The notes under the pieces: model-generated
What the model was told of the DNA's origin: nothing
Databases searched by the model: none
Seen by the model: only the letters and a program-made list of their open reading frames with translations
Position numbers and translations under genes: made by a program
Source: Oopsacas minuta
Lineage: Eukaryota > Porifera > Hexactinellida > Lyssacinosida > Leucopsacidae
NCBI GenBank assembly: GCA_024704765.1
Contig: JAKMXF010000177.1
Span: forward strand, 704,588-760,525
DNA: 55,938 nucleotides
Reading direction: 5' to 3'
Shown here: piece by piece, positions 11,116 through 21,449 of the stretch
How the letters are laid out: each line of letters begins with the position of its first letter
Numbering within the stretch: position 1 is the first letter of the stretch

Positions 11116-11487
11116 CAGGGAAGGCTAACCTTTTGCACCCTGCGGGCCACATTTGAGGATTTGATATATTGGATGGCTATTAGCCACTATCTTACTTCAA
11201 TTTTCTAAACTGATATTAATAGTTCTATGTAGAAGGTAAAGGTTTTGGTGGCTTAACTAAGCTGCTTTGCTAAGCCACCAAACCACCCAATTTGTCGTGC
11301 ACTGCAAAAAAAAGATCTCATTTTCAGCAAACTGAATTTAATTTTAATCCTATGTGGATACTTCTATTAGGACCACTGAAGTGGTTCATTCTATTAGAAT
11401 ATTCATAGCAAGCTGATTCACGTTAAGCATGTAATATTAGTTCAGGAATTATTTTGATGCTCCGCGGCCCCAGGTTGGCCATCCCTG
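11116..11487. mobile_element. hAT-like MITE (372 bp)
   Basis: Terminal inverted repeats: left CAGGGAAGGCTAACCTTTTG, right (reversed) CAGGGATGGCCAACCTGGGG. The 8-bp flanks are ATTTAGTG and ATGTAGTG (7 of 8 identical), the target duplication size expected for hAT. No coding content. It lies about 70 bp upstream of the PRPF38A start. Confidence 0.85.
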
Positions 11488-11503
11488 ATGTAGTGCATAG
11501 TAC

Positions 11504-12850
11504 CAGGGGCGGTGCTAGCGCAGCAGCCTCAGGGGAGCGGGTTGATATGTTGGGTGCGAACCCCATAATTGTAAATATAAATCACAAATTCAGTACCAAA
11601 GTATATAACCAATGCGCATATGCAGCCGTAGACAGCCAGATTCTCCTTCGATAGAAATCTCCTCTGCAGTCTTGCCAAAGTCTTATTGCACATCGGCATA
11701 AATACTTCTCTATGATAGTCTTCAAACGACCTCAACCCAGCAGGACAACCATGAACTGCGGAACTCGGCGCAAATGGCCCTGAGGAAGATCTGCTGCCTG
11801 CTTGTAGATATCCTCCTGTACTTTGTCTGCCAGTGGAATCTAAGGCCACTCCAGCCATGAGCAGACTGTTTTGATGACTTGTAGGAACTTCTCTAGAGTC
11901 TCGCTCTTACCTTGGAGCTTCGCACTGGCATCAGCACAAATTTTGAGTAGGAACTTAAATATACACAAGTGGACCACGAAGCTGGTATTGAGTTGCGTCA
12001 TCAGGCTCCGCGGACTAGCGCCGCGTTCTCCGGAAACTTAAAATGAGATCCTCTAGAACATCGATAACTGCTGGAAGAGTGGCTGAGAGAGTCTCACAGG
12101 CATCATGGCGACACATCCAACGCGTATCGGAAAAAGAGGGTATCTCGAGAGGTTGGGAATCAGGAAAGCGGGACCTCTGAACCTTGACGTACAGTTCGTG
12201 GCCAATTGGCGAGGAGAGGAAATTGTGCAACGACTGCAGCAGTGCGAAGAGGTCTACCGCCCTGGCTGTATCGTGCACAACATCGACGATGACTAAGTTC
12301 AATATATAGGCAAAACAATGTACATAAAAGGCTTTAGGGTAGAGCTCACTGATTCGCGCCTGGACTCCAGTGCATCGCCCACTCATCACAACTACACTAT
12401 CGAAGCACTAGCGACACAAAAGAAGATCAATTCTACAATCTCGAAGACTTGTCAGCAGAGTTTCGCACAAACCAGCAGCGAAGAGACTCCCACAAGTTGC
12501 AAGAAACGACTATTCGATTCTTCCCGTGGATCCCATCCTCCTGCACAACGTACCTCAACACAAGTGACATCTGCTCCTTGTGGCCAGTATCACGAGACTC
12601 ATCAGCTATGATGGCGTAATAGTTTACATTCGTTTCAGCAGCTCTGGTCACTCAACATAGCTGTGACATTCCTCGGGTCGTCAGGCCGCCACTGCGTGCT
12701 TATGAGCGTCACTGAACAGTTGTGCTCGAAAAACTTCTCAATGGCCTTCTTCCAATTGCTGAACCCCGTCGCACACTTCGCTGATCTCACATTGCCCAGG
12801 TCAAACTGTTTGCAAGCATAACAGACCGCAGAGTCACGTGTTTGAGAATA
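11504..12850 (-). mobile_element. hAT transposase relic (ZMYM1/DUF4371-like)
   Basis: Fragments of a hAT-type transposase run right to left: TTF-type zinc-finger region (CYACKQFDLGNVRSAKCATG, FSNWKKAIEKFF) at 12670-12835, a DUF4371 piece (YYAIIADESRDTGHKEQMSL) at 12433-12651, the core (ARISELYPKAFYVHCFAYIL, SDTRWMCRHDACE) at 12015-12389, and C-terminal pieces at 11529-12010 (LMTQLNTSFVVHLCIFKFL; RSFEDYHREVFMPM). Frames change several times. The probable 3' terminus is CAGGGGCGGTGCTAGCG at 11504; no matching left end was found. Confidence 0.8.
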
Positions 12851-13518
12851 CTTGTGTCACACCGAATCCTTAAACCATTCTTTGCAAAACCTGATTTTTT
12901 CGAATAAATTAGCTATAAGTAGAAGTTACCTTTTGAATAGATTAGAGAAGTAAGTTTCCACAAAATGTGAGAGGGCGAAACTCCCTCACGCTTTGAAAAA
13001 GAGCCCAGCATGGCCTGATATTTTTGTTATGGCAACGCCGCAAAATGCGGCCTAAAATGACTGCTTCATGACACAGCAATATTCAAATTTACTCTACTAA
13101 AACCGATTACGGTCAATGTGTTACGTTCATAACGAATAGGCCATTTCCTGTTAACCAATTCCCGCACCCAAATCGAGATTTTAGCACCTTATTGACGTCA
13201 TAAAATCACACATTTTCCCGACTGTATTCGGTAAATATACAATCAATAATACTTTTGAGAGATTGGCAAAAAGGTGTTACAAGTTATAGTTAATAATTAT
13301 TTGCACCTCAGTATACGATTATACCAGGAGAAGGACAGACGTCATACAACGTGGGCACAGCTACTCCCATTCAGAGTCGCACTAAAACTAAGACAATGAT
13401 TTGAAATAATGAATTGAATATCACAGGAGAAATGAGGAAAACACAACTAAAAACAAGCATAATTATGGGAAATTTATAATATCTTTAAAGTTTATCATGA
13501 TTCTTGCTGGATACCGGC
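12851..13518. other. intergenic with small inverted-repeat element
   Basis: A probable MITE at 13099-13233 has ends ACCGATTACGGTC and GACTGTATTCGGT. Its right half resembles 21240-21326 (ACCAATTCCCGYAC...CACATTTTCCCGAC). No gene. Confidence 0.5.
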
Positions 13519-14400
13519 CTAGTAATCCAGGGCACATGCTTTAATCTTCATTTCAATAGGGTAATGTTTACTGATAGCAAGAGATCTGGATAAATCTATT
13601 CCTAACACTCGACTAAAATTATATACCTGAATATCAGAAATTCCTCCCAAAATAGTCTCATAGAAAACAAAATTATCATAGGTACATGTATGGTTTTGAT
13701 AAACTGAAGTACTGTTAATTCTTTTCTTTAACCCAAAGGAGAAGGAAGGATCTGTGTAGAAATACAACTTCTTGAACTCATCATCTGATAGATAACTACA
13801 ATCAGCATTTAAGTTGCCGAGTATAATTCCATCTGTTGTACCAAATGTAAGATAGTTTGAACGAAAAGTATAATACAGACTTTGAAGTTCATTGTAGGTA
13901 TCTTTAGAATAGGCGTGTATAGCCTGAAGCCAGAAAGAAGAACAGCTAGAACAGTTAGTCGGTAAGAATAGAGCTGAGAATGGAGACCTCATAAAACCAC
14001 CCTTGTAGACAGGGTATTGATAGGAATCTATTAAAGATACTCTATAGGGTTTATAGAAAAAACTGTACTGTTCTGTTTGTATCTTACCTAATCGAATGCT
14101 AATAACTTGTTTATATCCAGAAGTCTTGGGTAAAGTGGAATTGAGTTGATGTAGCAACGTGTTGGTAACATTATTGACTGAATTATCTGGATCTGTTAAC
14201 CCAACGAGTAATACAATATCGTATCTCTTTATTGTAGTAACTATAGTCTCCAAAATTTCTTTATTTCTGCATTTATCTGAATCAAAACTATCAAAGCTAA
14301 ATGAGGCTACTTTAAGTGTTGGACACGTGTTTTGTTGAATTTCGAGGGCAGAAATTTGATAAACCATGAAAGCAAAGTTGATAAATAATAGCAGTGACAT
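13519..14400 (-). CDS. secreted DNase I-like protein, probably inactive
   Basis: A 293-residue intronless frame with a signal peptide (residues 1-18, hydrophobic LLLFINFAFMV) and a full DNase I fold: RRYDIVL-like KRYDIVLLVG, DSYQYP, QAIHAYS, NADCSYL, TCTYDN, SKHYPIE. Bovine DNase I residues were placed by eye. Retained: E78 (E110), R111 (R138), H134 (H162), N170 (N198), the Cys pair 173/209 (C201/C239), D212 (D242) and H252 (H279). Lost: N7 (S35), E39 (G67), D168 (N196) and D251 (K278). DNase I cuts DNA with Mg/Ca; losing E39, D168 and D251 removes most of the metal and general-base acids, so I infer a catalytically dead secreted protein that may still bind nucleic acid or protein. The frame itself is intact. 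Confidence 0.9.
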   Translation of the reverse strand: MSLLLFINFAFMVYQISALEIQQNTCPTLKVASFSFDSFDSDKCRNKEILETIVTTIKRYDIVLLVGLTDPDNSVNNVTNTLLHQLNSTLPKTSGYKQVISIRLGKIQTEQYSFFYKPYRVSLIDSYQYPVYKGGFMRSPFSALFLPTNCSSCSSFWLQAIHAYSKDTYNELQSLYYTFRSNYLTFGTTDGIILGNLNADCSYLSDDEFKKLYFYTDPSFSFGLKKRINSTSVYQNHTCTYDNFVFYETILGGISDIQVYNFSRVLGIDLSRSLAISKHYPIEMKIKACALDY

Positions 14401-15074
14401 GTTTAGAGGATATTACTAGTGTTGGTAAACAAAAGTTATAATACATTGGGTTTCCAATCCCGCGATCTCGAGATCTGGAGCGTTAAGAATTCTCGGGCTA
14501 CATAATACGTACACATTACACCGTTGTACATGGATGTCAGCAGGAAGGCCGAATAGTTTTGTAATATTTTCGGATAAGATGAACAAATATTTACACAAAA
14601 TCAGGTCATTACAATTTTTTTGAAATTGAGATCTCTGTTAATAGCTAGTCCGGATTAGAGCACAATTTTGGAAGGTCCGCTCGTGTAAGTATTAACGAGT
14701 GTCTACTAAAGATTCATATTTTAGAATATAATGGTTGATAATTCGTTGCACTATAATTATGCAATACATCTATTCGGCAAAAAATGCGACGTTTCTGCAA
14801 TATAGAAATCACTAAATTTTGTTTTACCCGGCTAACTCTAGCCCAAAATCCACAAGTTACTGTTACTCTGTTAGGCCTTATGTATAGTAGGCTATGGCAT
14901 AAGTATATTTATAAACAAAACTATGTGAAAAAAGAAAAATTACTAAAAAGCTTAACAATAAATAGAATGTACAATAGCACCCTATGAAAATATACGTACA
15001 TTTTCACTAGTATATCACATCTAATCAAGTGTTTGTCTCTCCTATGTATAACTAAATATTCCGATACTAATAAG

Positions 15075-15157
<83 letters not shown>

Positions 15158-15187
15158 TACATACTATACAAACTAAGCTAGCACTCG
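14401..15187. other. intergenic with (AC)39 microsatellite
   Basis: This contains the promoter side of the DNase I-like gene and the 3' side of the oxidase. Apart from the microsatellite at 15077-15154 I see no element. ORFs here are short and compositionally biased. Confidence 0.5.
15077..15154. repeat. (AC)39 microsatellite
   Basis: An uninterrupted 78-bp AC run starting 34 bp downstream of the amine oxidase stop codon; it would be (GT)n in that gene's 3' transcript. Confidence 0.98.
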
Positions 15188-16840
15188 CTATTTCTTAGAT
15201 GCATCGCTCTTCTTCAGATCTACATATCGAGCGAAATAGTCATCAGTATGTAACAATGCTCCTTCCACCCAGCCTTGTTGAAGTGAATAGGTTTCGCCAA
15301 TGATTGCAATATTCTTCCCTAATAAATTGTACACCCCAGGTGAAATCTTACCGTCATCTGATGAAACCTTCCAAGCGTGTGGACTATCACCGAAACGTGG
15401 TTCTGTCCAATGTGTGTAAGTAGCGAGAACTGGATCTGGAGGTGTTATAGGATTTTTGGTGCATAAAATCTTATTTGAACCCTGTTTATCTGGAGAGTAA
15501 TTCGGCATTTGAAACAGCTGAGTTAGTTCATCCATTATAGCCTCTACAACTATTTTCTTTGCCAAAACAGAATCTTCTGGGGCTTTGACATTATCCTTCG
15601 GGATAAAGTCCTCACCGATTGACTGCATTGAGTGCCAGTAGAAGCTACTTTGATAGTCACAGTAAATAGTCAGAGATCCTGGCTGATCACTGGTACCTTT
15701 TCTTACTTTAGGATCTCTTATCGAATTAAATATATATACACTTCCCAGATTTAAATCTGTAAAGCTTGGACCATCACTGAATCCTAACTGATCCCACCAT
15801 TGACTCTCAAAATAGATGTCAATTTTAGTGAGAGAGAGAGAAATTACGGAATCAACATATGAGGAAAAATTGGCTGCTTGATTCATCCAGTCGTTTTTCT
15901 CGGCTAAAGATTGCAATGCAATTTTAGGTAGAGCAAGTATGCACCTATTACATCTGATAGTTCTATTGAATGGTTTTGAAGAATTCGAATCACAATATTG
16001 AATCTTAATAGGGTAAATTTTGTTAGTATCATCTTCTCTCAATATTTGGACTTCACATAGCAACTTTACCTTTGCTCCTTTCTCCGTAATTATTTTGCAC
16101 AGTGATATTGGTAGTTGGTTATAACCGTAAAGAAGAGTATAAAATTTGGGGTCTGAAGAGAAATCAAGAGTCAATTGAAATCCAACACCTGCATTAATAT
16201 TACGATTAAACACACTTTTGAACCCAATAGTCTGCTGTATCATTCTAATGCTTTCATATGTTAAGCCCATCTTGCGCAAGAGAAAACCAAAATCCCACTC
16301 GTATAATTTTTTCCCTAATATATCCCAGTTCAATCGAGCATACTGCCATTCCTGTGGAGTAGTTGGACTCTTATGCCCATTCAGATCGACTATCCTTTGA
16401 AATACGGAATTTAGCAATATATCTGGGAGTGGATTTGCCTCAATCTCTTTCTTTGTCAGTTCAGTGTTGAAAATATCATACCAAACTAGGTTCTCTCTAG
16501 CTTGTTTATTGGTAAATCGGCATCCTCTGACGTTATTCAAATTTGCATCACTGGCCATTTGAAAATCTACAATCTGATCTCCTAGTCCAACTTCTTTGAT
16601 TATTTTCTCGGTCAATGTTTTTGACATGAAACGCATCCCTCCTTCTTCTTGCTTAATTACATATCCTCCGATATCTACTAGATCACTTTTCAGCAGGCCT
16701 CCAACTCTATTTAATCTTTCTAACACAAGTATACGCTTTGGATCAAATCCATATTGGATAAATTGGTATGCGCTATAAAGGCCTGCTACTCCTGCACCTA
16801 CTATTATGATGTCGTAATTTTCATCTTCTTTCTGAGCCAT
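15188..16840 (-). CDS. flavin-containing amine oxidase (L-amino-acid oxidase / MAO superfamily)
   Basis: A complete 550-residue intronless frame. The FAD-binding dinucleotide fold is at residues 11-25 (DIIIVGAGVAGLYSAYQF), followed by the ribose-binding acidic residue and Arg-Gly-Gly-type region (VLERLNRVGGLL, 39-50) and the family GGxRF motif (EEGGMRF, 66-71). The C-terminal FAD motif (NIAIIGETYSLQQGWVEGAL) is near residues 510-530. The enzyme would oxidise an amine or amino acid to an imine, giving H2O2; the substrate cannot be read from sequence. No signal peptide or membrane anchor, so cytosolic. The many substituted positions around the core leave open a bacterial origin. Next to the DNase I-like gene, same strand, about 790 bp apart. 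Confidence 0.9.
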   Translation of the reverse strand: MAQKEDENYDIIIVGAGVAGLYSAYQFIQYGFDPKRILVLERLNRVGGLLKSDLVDIGGYVIKQEEGGMRFMSKTLTEKIIKEVGLGDQIVDFQMASDANLNNVRGCRFTNKQARENLVWYDIFNTELTKKEIEANPLPDILLNSVFQRIVDLNGHKSPTTPQEWQYARLNWDILGKKLYEWDFGFLLRKMGLTYESIRMIQQTIGFKSVFNRNINAGVGFQLTLDFSSDPKFYTLLYGYNQLPISLCKIITEKGAKVKLLCEVQILREDDTNKIYPIKIQYCDSNSSKPFNRTIRCNRCILALPKIALQSLAEKNDWMNQAANFSSYVDSVISLSLTKIDIYFESQWWDQLGFSDGPSFTDLNLGSVYIFNSIRDPKVRKGTSDQPGSLTIYCDYQSSFYWHSMQSIGEDFIPKDNVKAPEDSVLAKKIVVEAIMDELTQLFQMPNYSPDKQGSNKILCTKNPITPPDPVLATYTHWTEPRFGDSPHAWKVSSDDGKISPGVYNLLGKNIAIIGETYSLQQGWVEGALLHTDDYFARYVDLKKSDASKK

Positions 16841-18033
16841 TATGCTATATTAAATGATACAAACGTAATTGTAACAGTAATTTGTATATTGAGTAGGGAT
16901 TTTAGCTAGGAGGAAATTTAGAGCCATGCATTGAGGATAACAACCAACCCGAGCTTTCCCCTGATATTTTAGTGTAAGGTGGCCTGCGAATAATTTGTAC
17001 TGGACCTTCCAAACCTTAATTGCCTCGCTTTTTTGTAGTCCAGGCTAATACAAATACCGCGATGACCCGACGAATTAGTGTATTCCGTCCGGCTTTATCC
17101 TTTCACTCAGGTTGGCGAGTATGAAATAGAGTCACGCTTTTTGCAAAGGTGAAGACACTGGACATAGCTAAAATTGACCCAAAATACTGGACACCCTAAT
17201 GTTGACTCAGAGTTGTGGATTTCGTGTATACAAGCGCTATTGTTTGCTAGGACGCTGTGCGACAGCTTAGGTATTAAACAGCTACATTTTATGATGTTTT
17301 TGGTCGGTACGAGACCGAATATACTCTGCACTACATCCCAATTCTATTCGTTTCTATACAAAATATAAGAAAATTGTAATGATTATGTTACTGAGTTATA
17401 TAGCACAGACCATGGAGGGTACAATTTTGTCAATTTCACTTACAACTCGATATTAGTGGAAAATTGTGTAAAATCAGTGTAGCTATTTGTAAGAGATATC
17501 ATATCAAAATGTGTTATTTGGTCATGGGAAGTCGGATGTATACTATAACATGTGACGCAATAATGAAAATGCCTATTTATGGTCATTGTCAATATTACGC
17601 AATAATCTTCATATATTTCATATCAAATGTATTATTAGGATATGGGAAGTCGGGTGTATACTATAAAATGGCTATAATGATTTATAATAATTTCGAAGAT
17701 TATCGAGTAATAATTAGATATTGTGGAATTCCATGTCAAATCATCCAGTCGTTCCACCAACCTCAACCGATTTGTGTAACAGTTGGTGTGTGACAAGCTA
17801 CAGTGCAACCGTGATTATCCAGACATGCGCATGCCCCAGGGTCACAGGTCATAATTCACTATGTATAAATTACCTCGATTGTCAGGACGCTTATGACAGG
17901 TCCCAACGAGTCCATGTAATCGCGGTTGTACTGTATCAACATCAGTGTAGTAGGGAGCCCATGGAAAGTGGGGTGGGCCATGTTAGCATAGTAAAATTAA
18001 GGGGCGACTATGCTGACTCATGGCCCATAGAAC
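16841..18033. other. intergenic
   Basis: No supported gene. A direct repeat is visible at about 17505-17560 and 17625-17670 (TATGGGAAGTCGGGTGTATACTATA-like). Overlapping ORFs at 17464-18113 have no recognisable content. Confidence 0.45.
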
Positions 18034-19418
18034 CGTTGCGTGAGATTTTAACTCATCTATACTCAATGACTGTGAATTTTTCCACTAGCCATATCATTAT
18101 TCACATTGTCTAGTACAATACTAGATTATCTCATAAGACTAATGAGCATGATTGTCATTTACGCATGAAGTAACACATGTTATAACTCTTCTCTTGGTTC
18201 ACATTCTAATGTTGCTACAACCGAATAATGAAACCGCAAAGTACTGACAATTATGAATTACATTTTCTATTTTTATCCATCACAATGAAATATACATATT
18301 GACAATAATCATACATCTACCTCATCCTTATTGAATCATACTTCAGTATTTCTGACAAAGACATTACTGTAAGAGATAGTAACACTAGTGTAGAATTGGT
18401 TTAGGATAGTAAAACATAATATTTTGAATTACGAAACTAGGTTAAAGGCCGCAGGTCGAAATACGTTAATAAAGATGACAGAAGTATTGCATTCAAATTT
18501 GCTTTTATAACATTAGCAAGTGAAGCATCTAAACTAAAAATACGAAAAAATGTTGTGGAAAATGAGGAAGATTTGTAGGGAGGAGTGATCCAAAAGGAAA
18601 AGGAGCAAATTAAGTTTTATTAATCCATCAAAGAATATAATAACAATGATTTAGTAGTTTTATTACAAATACGCCACAGAGCCATCAGAATTCTATAGGA
18701 TGTTCTAATCTAAGAATTAACAAAGAGATGTTACCAAATATTCCCCTTTCTGTTCCTGGGCATCAAATAAATTGCCAAAATGAGATCAAGATAATTCTAC
18801 ATCTTATCTGCTAATACGTTGGCAGGGAAAGATGTAGAAACAATTAAATCAATATTTAACAAGGCATTTATTGAAAGAAGAATTATTCATAACAATTGTG
18901 GTGATTGTTATGACTAAACTGGGACGAAAGACTAAAAGAGTTAGAACAAGTAGTCATTTTATCCAAATATAAATTAGAGTGGGTGAAGTTACCCGTTTTG
19001 AATACTGCGCTAACCTCACAGTCGCATTGTCCCGTGAAAATTGTATTATAATACATACGTAGTATGGGGATTGGACTCAAGAATATTAGATATATCAAAA
19101 AATAGATGAGTATTTTGCGGTTTCATTATTCATTTGTTGTAGCAACATTAGAATGGGAACCAAGAGAAGAGTTATGACATGTGTTACTTCATGCGTAAAT
19201 GACAGTCATGCTCATTAGTCTTATGAGATAATCTAGTATTGTACTAGACAATGGGAATAATGATATGGCAGTGGAAAAATTCACAGTGGTTGAATATAGA
19301 TGAGTTAAAATCTCACGGTGAAAGACTGTCCCTGGTCCAATAATACTAATGAGTTAAAATCTCACGGCGAAAGACTGTCCCTGGTCCAATAATACTAATG
19401 AGTTAAATCTCACGCAAC
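18034..19418. mobile_element. 1.4-kb element with about 215-bp terminal inverted repeats
   Basis: The left arm (18034-18250, starting GTTGCGTGAGATTTTAACTC) is repeated in reverse at about 19113-19418 (ending GAGTTAAATCTCACGCAAC). Arms are near-identical over blocks such as TCATGCGTAAATGACA and CTAGTATTGTACTAGACAAT. The flank AGAAC occurs on both sides (18029-18033, 19419-19423), a candidate 5-bp target duplication. The core (18250-19112) shows no transposase I recognise. The right arm alone carries a 49-bp tandem duplication. Probably a non-autonomous DNA transposon. Confidence 0.8.
19302..19418. repeat. 49-bp tandem repeat inside right terminal repeat
   Basis: Units start at 19302, 19351 and 19400 (last one partial), each beginning GAGTTAAA(A)TCTCACG and containing GACTGTCCCTGGTCCAATAA. 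The left arm has none of the expansion. Confidence 0.9.
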
Positions 19419-20263
19419 AGAACTAACATTAATTCACACAAATAGTGGGACGGACAAGGCCGCCCAGCCACCCCTAATGAATATGTTCAACATGTGTGAA
19501 AATTTTGTATGAGTCGGTCAAATAACTTTCGAGTTATGACGTCACTAATATTTGATTTTTTGCACTCCGAGATGAAATATCCCAAATATAGTATTTAGAT
19601 TCAAAACAACAAAGTAAACGACAATATTTCCTCGCTACGAAATTTCACCGTGAATGCATGCATTCGATCACCAAAAATTTTGACGAATACCGATTTCATA
19701 TTTGGACTAACGCTAACATCTGAATTTTGGACTAATACATGCGCCCCTCTAATTCATCCATTTTTGTAAAAATAATCAATGGTCTTCATCGACATCAATG
19801 GTCCGATTTTCACTCCAGTGAACAGGCCTTATTATAACGTAGGCACGCCTGCTTATATATACAAGGAATAAACATAGTTTTACTACATCTAGAATTACGA
19901 AATTCGAATTCAAATACATACCAAACACCAGAATACATCTGATACGTAACGTGCACAATATGTATGTAACTTCCATCCTATCTCCTCACTTGTATCAACA
20001 ACTCCGGTTATATAGAAGTAAATTAATGGTTCCTTGAGTTTCGATATTATGGGAGTTTACTGTATTTATGTTCAATAATCTACATATCGTAATTTCATTC
20101 GAAAAATTTATATATAACTGTAAAATATAAACTATGGCTGGCATTGAGCACAGCAATACAGTTTATAGACATTATAAGACTAAATATGTAGTTATTCATG
20201 CAAATTAAAATATTAAATAGAGAGCTACGATTGAATAAAATCCCTTTCAATAGTAATAAAAAT
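19419..20263. other. intergenic
   Basis: AT-rich sequence without a supportable gene, RNA gene or element end. Confidence 0.45.
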
Positions 20264-20455
20264 ATAAAATTACAATCCGTGCCGATAGCTTAGTCTATTA
20301 AATTCAATTTGTTTAAAAAGTGGCACTATTAATTGAAGGCACTATGAGAGGTCAGGTTTAATCCCAATATACGTAGTGCCTACAATTAATAGTGCCACTT
20401 TTTAAACAAATTTAATTAATAGACTAAGCTATTGGCACAGATTGTAATTTTATAT
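20264..20455. mobile_element. foldback MITE, copy 2
   Basis: Same element as 9553-9724: arms AAAATTACAATCC...TTTAAAAAGTGGCACTATTAATT and its reverse complement at 20380-20455. The loop is longer and adds an inner inverted pair (GGCACTA / TAGTGCC). The right flank TTCCTCGCTCCGCTCG is the reverse of copy 1's left flank. Confidence 0.85.
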
Positions 20456-21449
20456 TTCTTCCTCGCTCCGCTCGAATTTCAAATCCATCTAACAATTTAT
20501 TTACAAATAAATATGATTATCCAGTCCATATAATGTTCAATTTGTTTGCAATAATTATCAGTTGACTAATAATATTAATAGAAGAGAATACTGGAGAAGA
20601 TTTGATCGGTACAAATTCAAGAGTGTAAAATTCGGAATCAGCGCATTGAATTACCCCCTTATGCTGTTTAGAACAATCTTTTACGAATATTCAAAGATTA
20701 TAAAATCTGGCAAACACATGTCTTTTAAATTATCCATGGTTAATTTGAAAAATAATATATTCATAAATATAGTGAACATCACCCCACTGGTTTTGTAGGA
20801 CTATATTCCTACCTAGTGCTTGGCAGCACCAATTTTACAGAAACGATTTCATTTGGCTATTTGCTGTTCAGAAACACAAATTTCTACAATCTTCATCGTC
20901 AATATCAAGTATTACTAATGGTATATTTATATGAGAAATAATTGTTGTTTGCTCGCCTACTCGGAAAAATATAATAGCACAAGTTATCCAACAAGTAGCG
21001 GGTACGATTCTGGCAGTAACAACATATAAACGTATCCTATCTTAGGTATTATATATAATTGGAGCATCGGGATTACCAGAATATTGATTCTATTAAGTTG
21101 GCTATGTAATCATGAATGAGTATTGTTTTATGAGAATATCTTATCAAAATGTAGTGTTATGGCTTTAATATAGTCTGTATACGTATCTTGAATATTATCA
21201 TTATAGTAGTCTATCACTTAATCAACGACAAACTAACACTTCCTTGTAACCAATTCCCGTACCAAAAACGAGATTGTAACAGCTTTTTGATGTCAAAAAT
21301 TACACATTTTCCCGACCGTAATCGGTTAAGAAGACTTTGATTATTTAAAAACACAATATTTGTGTCAGTAAGAAACTAGAAGAATGTAACTAACTGACAA
21401 GAAGCAGGAACAATACTTAGAAGGATAAATAGTAAACTGGTACAACAAA
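20456..21449. other. intergenic
   Basis: No gene. About 20630-20665 resembles 48425-48460 (AAATTCGGAWTCAGCG..TT), and 21240-21326 resembles 13150-13233. Both are short dispersed repeats. Confidence 0.45.

Noticed and set aside
14921-15154. 77-codon minus-strand frame consisting of Cys-Val repeats
   Set aside because: It is only the translation of the (AC)n microsatellite.
17464-18113. Two overlapping plus-strand frames of 109 and 130 codons
   Set aside because: No recognisable domain, and the region holds a direct repeat and runs into a transposon arm.
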